A DNA stretch of 64,000 nt from Hofstenia miamia. Taxonomy: Eukaryota; Xenacoelomorpha; Acoela; Hofsteniidae. This document shows positions 38,055 to 49,479 of this stretch, piece by piece. The notes below the pieces were generated by a model, which saw nothing but the letters and a program-made list of their open reading frames with translations, was not told the DNA's origin and did not search any database. A program made the translations under genes and the position numbers. Each line of letters starts with the position of its first letter. Position 1 is the first letter of the stretch. The stretch spans positions 2,486,077 to 2,550,076 of the forward strand of contig CABFPE010000006.1 of assembly GCA_900660155.1 (NCBI GenBank), read 5' to 3'.

Positions 38055-38106
38055 ATTTATTATAATTATTATTATTATTACATTGATTATAATAATTATT
38101 ATTCTA
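38055..38106. repeat. Degenerate (TTA)n array, 5' flank of the LINE copy
   Basis: Interrupted ATT/TTA units on the plus strand, equivalent to TAA on the LINE strand. Confidence 0.85.
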
Positions 38107-38429
38107 AAAATTTTTTTTGCTTGGATAAACCCTATAATAGCTTTCACCTCACAGCAACTAAGATATCGAATAACTTAGATGATGAAATTCAAATCGAAAA
38201 AAAATTACAAGAAATTCCCGAGAAAATTGCGAACATTCCTCTTTATTAGACAATGCATTCTTAATGACATTCATTCGAAACTTTTGTATAGCAGTACATG
38301 TAGAAAGCCACACACGAGCACTGACAAACTAATTTATATTATATATTTGATTATTATTTTGTAAATACATACAACTTGTAGTTTATAGCTTTGTACTAGT
38401 TATTTACAGCAATAAATTTGCTTTGACTC

Positions 38430-38430
<1 letters not shown>
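38107..38430 (+). mobile_element. 3' end of a CR1-type LINE
   Basis: The last 100 bases, ending TTTGCTTTGACTCTTA directly before a TTA array, correspond to the 3' end of the CR1-type copy at 50890-52640 (minus strand), which ends in the same TTTGACTCTTA motif. The upstream 200 bases are A-rich and not clearly coding, so the left boundary is uncertain. Confidence 0.5.

Positions 38431-38473
<43 letters not shown>
38431..38473. repeat. (TTA)n microsatellite
   Basis: About 14 TTA units, adjoining a CR1 3' end on the left; an R4/Dong-like copy follows on the right, with an unassigned stretch of about 160 bp between. Confidence 0.95.
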
Positions 38474-38639
38474 GTTATCCAAAAAATCTTTATTAGGAAT
38501 ATCAAATCAATTAAATACATGGACCGATTTCATTTCAAATTTATGCCCTTTAAGTAATAGTGCATATTTATCAGTTTGTAAATATACATGTATAGTAGTT
38601 TGTAGTATTGTTTCTTTTCTTTTCCTAACAATGCCTCTC

Positions 38640-39310
38640 CAAATATTATCTTTTATGCTTCTTGCTTGCTGCTGCTAGTGCCCCAAATACGGCTGAAACT
38701 ACTACAGCATTCTAACTGGAATACCTCAACTTCGTTGAACTTCCACGATCTCTATTTCATCTATCCACTATTTGTACTTGTCTATCCTATCTTTCTCTTT
38801 GCATTACATTTCTGTCTTTTTGTACTGCTTTGTCAATCACTTTTCACAGTTTTTCATCTTCATCTACCACTATTATGGTTGACTAGCACATCATTATGCT
38901 CTCATTTTGAATGATTCTCTAAGGTCTATTCTCATGCATATATTATTTATTTCCCGCCTTTAGTCCATGTTTCTTGTTTAAGCCTTCAGTATAATATACA
39001 TCCTAATTTATCATACCAGAACATGTGCTTAATCACTGTTAACAGATTTACTTTCTTAACTTCTTTCTTCCTCAACAATAATCTTGTCACTTAGTTCTGC
39101 GTTTTTGTAAAATTACTTTTCTACACAGTTCTTGCAGATTGTTTCTTCCTGTATTTCCATAATCATAATCAGTGCTTCTTCATAGACTTCCATTTGCTGG
39201 TATCTAGATTGTCTTTCTGGCTCTATCCTTATGTTCTGCTTGTCTACATCAACATCGCCATTTAAGTTAAATGTCTTTCTCCTAGTAGTAACTTTTTGCT
39301 TTCAGGTTCC
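38640..39310 (-). mobile_element. R4/Dong-like LINE, second old decayed copy
   Basis: Minus-strand fragment. From the right it begins at the NLNGDVDVDK segment (equivalent to NLNGDVDRLY in the better copies), then skips to the region before the zinc finger, and ends in the RLE C-terminal part where VVVSAVFGALAAASKKHKR can be read close to 38655-38710 (compare VVVGALGAVSKKHKR in the copy at 10068). It is an internally deleted, heavily mutated copy, separate from the one at 37200-38045 because their contents overlap. Confidence 0.7.
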
Positions 39311-39965
39311 AATTATTGCAGATCATAAAACAATTAGAAGAGAAAATAAGCCTTAAATTTCCTTCAAATGGACGTTATCAATGGTTTATTTGAGATTATA
39401 TTTTAATATTTAATGAAACATTAAAACTTATAACGCTATCTCAGGTTTCTATGTGGCTATAAATTTCACCAATTTACAATGTGTAAAATCACAGATGTGA
39501 TTACATCGCCAGGAATTCTTCCATAAATATGGCAATTATGGGAAGTTTGGGCTTCCCATTTTAAAATTTCCTGCTTACAAAACATTTTAGATTTTTCAAT
39601 CTCTGTGTTAAGTCAAGCTCTAAAGGTTGGTGCCTTCTAATTATAGTAAAAGATTTTGTCAAATTAATTAATATTCAAACGAAAAATATATTATATATAT
39701 ATATATATATATAATTTTTTCTATTGAAAATGGGGCTAGATATTATTTAGCAGCATTTTTAAAATTTTTCCCTATATTTCATGCCAGTCACCAATTGATA
39801 TGAAGAAAGTAGTTGTTTTAGCGAACCCTATGTCTTTGTGTTTAGATATTACAAATAATGTATACACAAAAATTTTTAAATATATCTGTGTGAAAAAATA
39901 TTCTGTATGTTCCTATTAAAGTTACTAGTTAGAGCAAAATATACGCATAATCAAATTTCTTACTG

Positions 39966-39966
<1 letters not shown>

Positions 39967-39999
<33 letters not shown>
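39967..39999. repeat. (TA)n microsatellite
   Basis: About 16 TA units. Confidence 0.9.
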
Positions 40000-40002
<3 letters not shown>

Positions 40003-40797
40003 CATCCACTTTTGATTTAAAAGAAGTCAGATTCAGTAAAAATTTTTAAAAATGTGAAGTACAAAATCCTAAGCTTAATACCCTTGAAATTTTGGAGATC
40101 CCCTAACTATAATCTTTCCATGTTCAATATAAAGAATACACTGTTTTGCAGATTTTCATGAAATTTTTCAACGTCTATTTTAAAATTTGAAAATGCTTAA
40201 ATACAGAAATAGCTATTGCTGAAAATATCGGGAAAAAATATTGCACTAAAGTATATTGCATTTATATAAAAAAATTAAAACTTTCATCCTTCATAATGTT
40301 CGGATTATCAAGAGGTCGGAATACCATGGGAGCAACGACTAACCATCCAAACCCATATTTAATATGTTCTTATTACTTTATTGTTTGCATAATTGAATAA
40401 TTTTCTTGTATTTTTTAAAAGTAGGACCACTGGATTGGTGGTTTTTGAAGTTCTCATTATTATGTTAAAGTAGTTCTTTTCTACTTGGCGTTTAGATTTA
40501 TAAATTCCGACATAAGATACACAACGTTAGCAAACAACTTAAAGACTACGAAAATGTGTCTATTGAAGCTAATATAAGTTCTATATGTTTTTTTAAAATG
40601 CCTCAAAATATAGTGTCTACGTTCAAATGATTTTTAAAGAAAAGACGTAATACTATTGAGAGCACTATTAGGTACCTCAGAATTGGAGTTATCCTATTCC
40701 AATAGTTGGCCAGCAACAGTTAATACCAAATAACCGGTTTTCGGCAAGTTTTTGGTCTGGAAATTTTCATTGAAATGTATATTTACTCTATGCATGT

Positions 40798-40799
40798 CC

Positions 40800-40831
<32 letters not shown>

Positions 40832-40865
40832 ATATACATTATATATATATATATGTATATATATG
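40798..40865. repeat. Interrupted (TA)n microsatellite
   Basis: Three TA runs separated by TTTA, ACATT and GTA interruptions. Confidence 0.9.
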
Positions 40866-41454
40866 AGCTGTATTAAACTAGAAAATTGCTCATAGTGATA
40901 CAAAATGCTAAAATTTCACCCCATTATGACAATAAATTTTGGTTTCAACTATATATCAATTCAGTGAATTTCAATTACTAATATTATATATACATATATA
41001 TTAGAATGCACACAAAGCTTTTGTGTTTTAGATTTAAAATAGTGTTGTGCTAACACATTAAAGATTGTTGGAAAAACAATTTGAAATCGGTTAAGGTTCA
41101 GGTGGGTTTCCAAGCATATGAATATTCATCGTTCACATTTGCTAAATTTACTAGTAAATTACATTTGCCTGAATCGGTGATTTCCTCATGGGATGAATTA
41201 GTTAATAACTGACTGGTGATTAATAAAGAGAAATGATCAGGAATTGAAGTAAAACACTGGGTCAATAATATAATAATAGACAGTTCAACTGCATTATTTT
41301 TACGAAGTTTCTTACTGTAGATTTAAATTTCGTTATGATAAATACAATTCTGTTAACTATAATAATATTATTAGTTAATTCCATAAGCTGGTAAGTAAAA
41401 ATAAGCATCCATACATTAATAACTCCACTGATAGCAAGGAAATGAATCACTGTA

Positions 41455-41493
41455 GATATATATATACATATATATATATTTATATATATATAA

Positions 41494-41526
<33 letters not shown>
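41455..41526. repeat. Interrupted (TA)n microsatellite
   Basis: TA runs with ACA, TTTA and AAATA interruptions. Confidence 0.9.
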
Positions 41527-41531
<5 letters not shown>

Positions 41532-42329
41532 TACTGTAATTTCAGTACTGTAGAATGTTGAACAATTAATTATGCTCAACTCTTAAATTTTCATAGTGTA
41601 TTCTCTCAAAGTAAGACATTTACTGCTAGCTAAATATAATATAAAGTATTTTTAAATTTTGAAAGGCAAATTTACCCGGCTTTCCTGGAATGTTTAAAAC
41701 GACTTTATTACAGTAATTGCCTAAGCAATTGATTATTTTTTATATTATTTGCAAAGCTTATTCGTTACAAGTATCCTAAGACCCAAATATTCTGTTACTT
41801 TAAAATAGATAATGAACTGAATATATATTTGCTTGTATTCTGTCATTATGAGATTTTTTCAATATACATGTTAAGCTCGCCGATTTTTGGAGCATTGTTC
41901 GACATCGCGCCTTTTTAGAGACGGGGTCAATGCCAAATCTAAATCAGTGAAATATAGCAAAGTATGCATATCCCCATATCCCATAAGTCTAGTAATATGC
42001 ATATGAATTAATTTGGACAAATTCCCAAAATTCATACATGGAGGCTGGGTTGATATTTTGAAATTGTGTAGAACGAGAGTGGTTTAAATTACTGAGCTCA
42101 ATTTTTTTATAAAGTTTGAACAAATTATTCCAAACTAAGTTTTAATCAATTATTATTTTAAAGATGGGTTTAATACACCAGTTGCATGTTAATTGTTATT
42201 ATTAAACTTAATATAACTTAACATAGTGACGTGCTGTTTACTACAGTTAACACGATAAAGATATATTTTCTCTGATTATGTATAATTCAGATTTAAGATT
42301 AAAATAAATACTTAACCCTATTATTATTA

Positions 42330-43140
42330 TTATAATTTTTTCATGTATTTGTCGACCATCTATCACTTGCATTTAATCAATGTATACTTGAAAATAAATT
42401 TCCAGGGATAATGAAAAAGTCAGATACAACACCCTTGTATAAAATGGAGATCCCCTTATTGCTAAAAATTATAGGCCAATCCTACTAACGCACCCTTTTA
42501 GTAAATTATTCGAAAAACTATTGTACATTTAAATCAACAAAATACCTTCTATCTAAGAATATCATATCATCTAAACTATATGGTTTCCGCGCTAAGCATA
42601 ATACAAGATATGCAATTATCTCAATTACTGAGAAAATATCCTCAAATAAATCTCAAAATAAATCTAGTTGCATAGCACTTCTAGACTTAAGCAAGGCTTG
42701 TAATTCAATAAATTTTGAAATCAGTTACTTATGAGTTTATTAGAAAATAGAAAACAGCGTGTTTTAATGAATATAATATAAATCTGAATTATTACAATCG
42801 ATCGAGGAGTGCCTCAAGATACAGTACTACGGCCAATTTTATTTGCAACATATGTAAATGACATAATTTAGAATGCAAATCATAATAAAATATATCAATT
42901 TGCTGATGATACTTGCCTCATAAATACAGATAATGATGCTTTTAGCTTCACAAAAATTTTACAAATTGGTATTGAAATATTTCGATTGTCCCCAATTCTG
43001 AAAAAAAATAACAAACAGCGTTCAGATCATGTTACATATTTAGGTGTTCATATTAACAAATATTTAAAATTTAAATAATTTCTCTTAAAAAGTTACAAAA
43101 AACGGCTTCTGGCGTTATATACTTATATCATCACAGAATT
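42330..43140 (+). mobile_element. CR1-type LINE reverse-transcriptase remnant
   Basis: RT pieces in several frames: NYRPILLTHPFSKLFEK (about 42466-42520), a degraded LDLSKACN-like motif A near 42690, GVPQDTVLRPILFATYVND (about 42808-42863), QFADDTCLI (about 42896-42922) and a YLGVHINKYLKF block near 43035-43070. It matches by eye the minus-strand copy at 50890-52640, so both belong to one family. Stops and frameshifts are numerous. Its right end is lost where the R4/Dong-like LINE begins (43196). Confidence 0.8.
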
Positions 43141-43195
43141 ACTACATGCATTTTGTTTATCGCAACTACATTATTGTTAATTTTTATTGATTCTG

Positions 43196-44898
43196 GCCTC
43201 CGTGCTTCTATCACCTTGCTTGTCTATATGTTGAGGTCCTACAGTATCTTAACCTTCTCATTTTCTATGACGCCCTGTGGCTTGTGCTCATACCACTTGT
43301 CTCCTGCTTCTAACCCATGCTGCCTGCTCAAACTCCAGTGTACCATTCTTCCCACCTTGTCATGCCTGAACTTATACTCATTCTATGCCAACTTCTCACA
43401 CCCTGCTATCAGATGATCTACTGTCTCCGCCTCTTTCTTACATAGCCTACACATACTTCTACTTGTCTATCTATGTGCTTCACCCAGTTTTTTCTTATTG
43501 CTTGCTTCTGTGCTGCCATTATCAGTGCTTCTGTTTCTCTCTTCAGTCCTGCCTTCTTTAACCACTTGTTGCTCTCTTCTCTGTCACACTTTTCTGTGTT
43601 CCTCCAGTATTCTCCATGCATTGCCTTCTGCCTATACCTTGTTTGTCTCTCTGATTCCATCCTACTCTGGTATATCTTCTTTCCTTCACTCTCAGTTCTT
43701 ATCTTCTTCAACTCCTTAGTGACCTCTAGTAGGGACCCCTCAGGTTGCTCTTCTACATATTCCTTTAGCCCTAGTGCTTCTGCTTCTACAGTCTCCTCCA
43801 CACTTAGCAGCCCTTTACCTCCCTTATGCCTTGTCATGTACAGCCTATCTACATCTCCATTGAGGTTGAATGCTCTCTCTGCTGCTAGTATCTTCCTTGT
43901 CTCCCTGTCTAATTCCCTCAGTTCATTCTTATTCCACCTAACTATTCCTGCCGAATATCTCAACACTGGTATTGCCCACGTATTAATTGCCTTTATGCTG
44001 TTCTGCCCATTCAATGCTGACTTCTGTAGTACCTTCCTTACTCTCCTCTTGTACTCTTTCCTTAGCCTCATCTTCATTTCCATGTGATCTGTTCTGTCCT
44101 TCTCTATCACACCTAAGTACTTGTACCCCTCTTTGACTTCCTCAATCTTATCCCCACTGCTTGTCCTCAAGCCATCCCCACCCACACACTTGCCTCTAGT
44201 CATTGTCACTGCTGCACACTTTCCTAATCCAAACTCCAACCCTGAATCTCTGCTTGCCTTCTCCAATGTCTCCACTTGCTTCTGCAACATCTTCCTTGAA
44301 CTAGCGTACATCTTCAGGTCGTCCATGTACCACAGGTGACACACTGCTCTACCATTCTTCTCCATCTTATACCCTATGCCTGTCTCCTTTAACTTTTCTG
44401 TGATAGGTATTAATTCAATACCCACTTATGTGATATGCTGTCATATGCCTTCCTGTAGTCTATCCATGCCATTGCTAAGTTTGTCTTCCTTCTTCTACAA
44501 TTCTCCCCTACTGCCTAGTCCATTAACAACTGATCTTTGCATTCTCTCGTATTGGCCTGAAGTTGCTTGCCTCACTACCTTTCTTTGGGTCCTTCTGTAT
44601 CAGAAATGTCCTTCCCACTACCATCCACTCTGGACACCCACTCACCACACACTCCTCCAATGCTACTGTAGTCTCTCATGCACACTTGTGAACTTCTTCA
44701 GACAATACCCATGTACCTCATCTCTGCCTGGCGCCTTCCAATTCTTCATTTTCTTTAGAGCCTCCTTTAGCTTTGCCGTTGTGATTACTTCTTCTTCTTG
44801 TCTGAAATCCTTGTGCATCTGCTCACTCTCTATCTCCGGTCCCGCACTTCCCCATATATTCCCCCAGAACCTTACTGCATCTTCGCCTGCTCTAGCTG
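43196..44898 (-). mobile_element. R4/Dong-like LINE, 5'-truncated at a TAA array, 3' end lost
   Basis: Minus-strand copy whose 5' truncation point abuts a TAA array (44899-44933 as ATT on the plus strand). From 5' to 3' one reads GSAGPEIESEQMHKDF, the RT fingers KKMKNWKAPGRDEVHG (about 44745-44795), a broken palm including the IDYRKAYDSI-like segment near 44445-44475, then the long ORF described separately, the zinc-finger remnant and the start of the RLE domain. It stops at 43196, before the RPD endonuclease motif, so the 3' end is deleted, not just 5'-truncated as LINE copies usually are. Confidence 0.85.
43418..44425 (-). CDS. R4/Dong-like LINE ORF, RT palm to linker, partial
   Basis: Continuous 335-codon frame with the RT active-site block HLWYMDDLKMYASS (about 44305-44345), the following GLEFGLGKCA and YKYLGVIEKDRTDH blocks, the thumb region KAINTWAIPVLRYSAGIVRW, and the helical linker toward the zinc finger. 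The YMDD box with H-L-W in front is typical of the R2/R4/NeSL LINEs. It lacks the RT fingers and half of the palm (these lie upstream in other frames) and the complete zinc finger and endonuclease, so it is not functional. The start given is simply the first ATG in the frame. Confidence 0.75.
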   Translation of the reverse strand: MGIELIPITEKLKETGIGYKMEKNGRAVCHLWYMDDLKMYASSRKMLQKQVETLEKASRDSGLEFGLGKCAAVTMTRGKCVGGDGLRTSSGDKIEEVKEGYKYLGVIEKDRTDHMEMKMRLRKEYKRRVRKVLQKSALNGQNSIKAINTWAIPVLRYSAGIVRWNKNELRELDRETRKILAAERAFNLNGDVDRLYMTRHKGGKGLLSVEETVEAEALGLKEYVEEQPEGSLLEVTKELKKIRTESEGKKIYQSRMESERQTRYRQKAMHGEYWRNTEKCDREESNKWLKKAGLKRETEALIMAAQKQAIRKNWVKHIDRQVEVCVGYVRKRRRQ

Positions 44899-44901
44899 TT
44901 A

Positions 44902-44933
<32 letters not shown>
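44899..44933. repeat. (ATT)n array, 5' flank of the minus-strand LINE
   Basis: About 11 ATT units on the plus strand, i.e. TAA on the LINE strand. Confidence 0.95.
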
Positions 44934-45259
44934 TACTATGAGGATGTTTTGAAGAAAAATAAAATTATTCTACATCAATAGCAAATCTATTTTAACACCT
45001 GCTTGATCTTAAGAATTCGCTTAGAAATTTTTAGTAGAACACAGTTTGCGTTCTGAAAGCGAATGCATAGTAAACTTGAAAATAGTATGTTTATCTTTTG
45101 AGAATCCGTTGCATGCGTTATTCGAATGATAATTTCAGAACGATTAATGCTAGTTCGAGCAGACAAAATGTTGCATCCCTTCTGAAATACTTAGAAATAT
45201 ATCAATGATACCACAAATTTAAACAAACTCTCAGATGTTGTAACTTCATATTTTAGATA

Positions 45260-45341
45260 ATGAAGATCACATTCACATTCGTCATTTTCAGTCTTCTTCT
45301 GAGCCTATCACTCGCGAACATACTAAGGACAAGACCAGGAG
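45260..45341 (+). CDS. Small secreted peptide gene, exon 1 (signal peptide)
   Basis: Starts with ATG at 45260 and encodes MKITFTFVIFSLLLSLSLAN followed by ILRTRPG: a short basic start, a 15-residue hydrophobic core and a likely signal-peptidase site after ...SLSLA. The exon ends at CAGGAG before GTAAAA (donor at 45342), leaving one base (phase 1). A possible 3' splice site (CTTCATATTTTAG, ending 45256) lies just before the ATG, so an untranslated exon may precede it. Exon 2 at 47244 completes the frame exactly. The product is 61 residues. I do not recognise a family. Confidence 0.65.
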
Positions 45342-47243
45342 GTAAAAAAATAAAATGCCTTCGTATTGAGAAGTATCTTTAAATATCATATCATGTTTGT
45401 AGATCATTACAAAACCCCGAGTAAGAAGTGTACATGTACAGCAAAATCTTGAAGATCTTTTACTTGGATGAACATTGGTGCAACAACTAGCCATCGCACC
45501 GTTCATCCTCACAAACCCCCCCCAGAAATATCAGTATTCTTATTTGTGCCCAGCTTCGTCCGTAATCGCGTTTCGATGTAAACGCATATAATAGGCAAGC
45601 GCAGATTGTTCGAAAATTTGTTGATAGGAATGGTTTATAATTTAGAACATAATATTCACATATTTCACAATTAGTATTATGAACCTACATTTTTAGGTAT
45701 TTAAGATCAACAGCCTTTGAAATTTGCAATTCTCATATTTGGACTGAATCAAAAAACCACAATAGTAACAGTTATTTTAATCTATTAATAAATGGATTTT
45801 TCATATATCTTACTATCAACAAAGCTCTTGAACTTGCACTTCACAGGATTGACCTCCAATACTTAAATGTTCTGATTTCGAAGAACGCATGATTAGCTTA
45901 CAAAAAAATTAAAGGAACAAATGAGCCAATCTAATAGTGATTTTTTCTACCATAAATTCTTCCAATAGCTGCAAAGCTATTCCTTGCAAAATTTTTCTTT
46001 GCACATTGAAGCGATATTGTCATCCAAGCTTCATTTTCTGAGATGTCAATAGAATGTTTTTCATGAAAATTTAAGTTTGTTTAGTGATGAACAAATGGAA
46101 AATTTCACCAACAACTCAAGAGACTTGTTTAGAGTGGGGGTAAATCTAGAACAAATCGAAATCTGCAGAAAACAATATTTTGCAAGTATATTTTAGCTTC
46201 ATTAAATTTTTGTAAGTTCAAATAAATACAAACAATCTATTTATTAGTTATTTGATCACTAAGGATAGGTTTGTTGTAAGAGCCTACCCAGTTTAGGCTA
46301 TACTTTGGACTCATGGCTTCTGGATGAACACAAGACATTTGATTACATTAACATCAAAATGGAATTAGATGTTTGTGTTATTTAAGGATTTTTGGTATCT
46401 CCACCATAATAAAATTTAATCATCTAATTAAGCAATAAATTAAATTTCTTGATAATTCCTAAAGTATGGTTTCTACTCTGAAGATAACCTTAAATTTGTG
46501 TTTAGCAAAAACACTGAAAAAAAGTACTCAACTAAGAAAAAAATATTTTTTTTGTCACCCAGTGTTATTATTTTAACAAGTATGCACGACCCAAGCATTA
46601 AATTGCGCTTTAACTATTTTAGTAAATTAAAATTAAGAAATCAGTAGATTGTTACTTGAATAAGCAGCATTTATAAAGTCTTATTTTTAGCATGCATGTA
46701 CATTGTATATTCAAACCTATATTTGTTCAGGGATAGCTGGATCTGAGTAAAGTAACATCCTTTACATTCTTGAACAGATTACCTACAGTTCTTAATTTGT
46801 CTCCCAAAACAGTCCCTTCCTTTCTAAATTCATATCCAACCGCCACTCGCAATCGATGTCATATTTTGTCGTTCATATAAAATAATAAAATATTTACACT
46901 ACATGTTCTACCCAGGCTCGTGGCACGACTAAAAAACCAATTCGGCTAAATTTATGACAATGGAAAAATTCGCAAAAAAATTCAAAACAGTATATTGTAC
47001 CAAACGGCATATAAGATACAAACAAACAAAGTAAGCATATGGCGTAACTTTTATATGGAGAAACAAACTTAGCTGGTATTTTCCAAGCGTGCGTAACCTT
47101 TGTTCATTCCCCTTACACAAATGCATCTAATCGCAATACCCAGTATTTCAATTTTTTCTGTTTTCTCGTCACAATTCGGATTTTGCGTTATACGTCCCTA
47201 TTACGTATTACTTATTATTAGAACTAAACACTGATTGTTTTAG
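45342..47243 (+). other. Intron of the small peptide gene
   Basis: GT...AG intron between the two coding exons. No transposon or other exon recognised in it. It contains a C-rich run at 45518-45525. Confidence 0.55.
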
Positions 47244-47347
47244 CCGATCTTTGGAAGCGAATGTTGAGAAATATTGGAGAAGAGCCAAGCGCCATTGAAG
47301 AAAAAAAAGTTTCGAATTGGGGAACCTTCAATAATGTTAGATACTAA
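47244..47347 (+). CDS. Small secreted peptide gene, exon 2 (mature part and stop)
   Basis: Acceptor CTGATTGTTTTAG (ends 47243). The two bases CC complete the split codon from exon 1 as GCC (Ala), then 33 codons and TAA (47345-47347). The mature region reads ADLWKRMLRNIGEEPSAIEE, then KK, then VSNWGTFNNVRY. The paired basic sites Lys-Arg (residues 32-33) and Lys-Lys (48-49) would divide it into three pieces, as in neuropeptide or hormone precursors. There is no C-terminal Gly for amidation and no Cys. Intron length is about 1.9 kb. Neuropeptide-like status is inference from architecture; other small secreted proteins are possible. Confidence 0.65.
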
Positions 47348-47451
47348 CGTGCGTCGCAGAGCTTTGAATGTATTGCTTATATAATAAGTGGATTTAGTAA
47401 TGTAATTCTTTGTTTATTAAGAGCATTAGTACATTGCCTGAATTAATGAAA

Positions 47452-47457
47452 AATAAA
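47452..47457 (+). promoter_or_regulatory. Poly(A) signal of the small peptide gene
   Basis: AATAAA 105 bases after the stop codon, followed within 30 bases by a GT/T-rich stretch (TTTTGTTTTTTCTTTG), the normal arrangement of an animal cleavage site. Confidence 0.6.
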
Positions 47458-47629
47458 GAATTTTGTTGAAATTTTGTTTTTTCTTTGAAGGAGAGAACAA
47501 AGCATCCAGTTAAGTCTATCGATTCTAATTAAAAATTCGTTATGATATAAAATTATCGATGAATAGATAGATGCAATTACATTTCTTCTGTAGTGCAAAA
47601 TCTCACAAAAGTGCTATAAATAAATGCAG

Positions 47630-47650
47630 ATATATATATATATATATATA
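47630..47650. repeat. (TA)n microsatellite
   Basis: About ten TA units. Confidence 0.85.
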
Positions 47651-48139
47651 ACAATTAACAATCAACTGCGAGTTCTGCGTGTTTTACATTAATACAATTA
47701 GTGCGCCACTCCAAAGCTATACTTAACATTTTCTGCAATGAAATGAATAAATTAATTTATTTTGGTCAATTAGAAATGTAATATTGTTTTCTTTCGTTGA
47801 CATTACATCCATCATTCAAAATTGTACAGTGTTGCATTTTAAGTTCACCTATGTTGTGAAGATCAATAAAAAATATCAAACTTTTTAATAAATTTAATTG
47901 GTTTTTCGATGACACATGCTAATGACCTGCAAAAATAAAAATAATAAATAATATAATTTTGAGATGGAGAGAAGTAGCAAAATGTTTTGCATGGAAAATT
48001 TTTACTTAGATTAAGACTGTTTTAGAAAATACAAGCTTGTAACTTCAAATGAAATAAATGAATATTTTATTATTTTAGCAAAAACAGATGCACTCTATTA
48101 GGGAAATTTCGTTCACTTGCTTTATCTCAACTTTTTTAG

Positions 48140-48298
48140 AAGTGTGGGAAACGGGAAGTATTTCTTGACAGCGACTGCACAGGCCCCTTTGATGAACATG
48201 GGCAGAAAAGTCAAGTCCGAACCCGGCCTGACACAAAAAACTTTAAATCCTGTCCAAATCAGACCAAGCTCAATGAATTCTTAGGCCTATTTTTATAA
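48140..48298 (+). CDS. Candidate terminal exon of an unrecognised gene
   Basis: A strong acceptor (GCTTTATCTCAACTTTTTTAG, ending 48139) precedes a 52-codon frame to TAA at 48296-48298. The peptide starts KCGKREVFLDSDCTGPFDEH and has a third Cys in FKSCPNQTK. AATAAA follows at 48303-48308. A second frame is also open over nearly the same distance (SVGNGKYFLTATAQAPL...), so the true frame is uncertain. It does not fit in phase behind the signal-peptide exon at 45260. No upstream partner exon was found. Confidence 0.3.
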   Translation, partial: KCGKREVFLDSDCTGPFDEHGQKSQVRTRPDTKNFKSCPNQTKLNEFLGLFL

Positions 48299-48589
48299 TA
48301 CTAATAAAAAATTATCTCATCAAAATTTGGTATAACATACTTTTAATGAAATCTACAATCTGAATTTGAATAATCTAATTTGAAATTTAGAATAGTATAT
48401 CATACCAATGGAAAAATTCAAAACGTATATTTTATTTTTCAACACATTGTTTATAACTTATATACCATTCAATGTATGTACACTTTCAGACTCGGTGACT
48501 CATTGATACTAGTAGAGACCTTTTGATCCACTGACCCACTCAAATGCTGTGACCTAATTGATCAGATGACCGGCAAATCACTGACATGA

Positions 48590-48590
48590 N
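48590..48590. other. Single N, assembly join
   Basis: Isolated ambiguous base of the same kind as at 11244, 12170 and 59938. Confidence 0.9.
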
Positions 48591-48998
48591 AAGATAAATC
48601 CATGTGGATTCGGGGATTATCAGCATCAGCATGGAAAGGGATCCAAAATGGCATGTGGATGCAGAGTGGCTGGTAAAATATTGTTATTTAGATTTTTTTC
48701 TCACATATGACATGAGTGGTTAAAACCACTTAAAATTTCAGAATTTTTTTAGGATACTTGAAAAAATTCTGTTGATATGGATTTGAAATTAAAAAATCTT
48801 GGAATGGAGGGCGGATAGGATTTTTTGTAGTTTGCAGGTACAGATTGGAAAATGTCAATCAATGCCTACCTTTAATCTAGACCATTGAGTTAATCAGGGT
48901 ATCTATTCAGAGATAAGAAGAGAAATCTAATATTGCATTGAACTAAAAGTTTTTGTACAATACGTTCAATAAACTTATAAATATCTATATAAATATAC

Positions 48999-49001
<3 letters not shown>

Positions 49002-49031
<30 letters not shown>
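49002..49031. repeat. (TA)n microsatellite
   Basis: About 15 TA units ending at a Tc1-like terminus. Confidence 0.9.
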
Positions 49032-49034
<3 letters not shown>

Positions 49035-49075
49035 TAGTGATCAAAAGTTTTTTGACACCTAACTGAACAAATTCT
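49032..49075 (+). mobile_element. Possible Tc1-like terminal repeat
   Basis: CAGTAGTGATCAAAAGTTTT directly after a TA tract, followed by TTTGACACC, resembles the CAGTGGTGxxCAAAAGT termini of Tc1-like elements. The opposite terminus and a transposase were not found, so this is at most an end fragment or MITE. Confidence 0.4.
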
Positions 49076-49479
49076 TTTTACTGTGATTAACACTATAGCT
49101 TTGATTTTTTGCAATTGGCATAATTTTTGCATTGTTAACTCAAATTTCTCCTCAATTTTTATATATGAAATTTAGTTTTCATCCTATAACCCTGTAAAAG
49201 GGCCTCATTGAAACTATGTTAGTGAATATGGATGGTATGTAAAATATAATGCAAAAATCGTATTCAGCATGAAAAATAGTACATTCACAATTTTTGTAAA
49301 AATGTATTCAGAAGTTTCTGAAATATTGGTAGCCAAATCTTGTGCAAATCCCATTACAATGTTAAAATTTGCATCTCAATATGAAATAATACCTTACCCC
49401 TCATATTCGCTGGTTAAGTTCTTAACCCTAACACATGTGTTGTACGCAATAAAAATGAGCTTACGGTAAAATAATACAC

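Larger units (their letters stand above)
39311..42330. other. AT-rich stretch with several TA tracts
   Basis: TA-rich microsatellites at 39691-39713, 39967-39999, 40798-40865 and 41455-41526. No exon or transposon motif seen between them. Confidence 0.6.
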
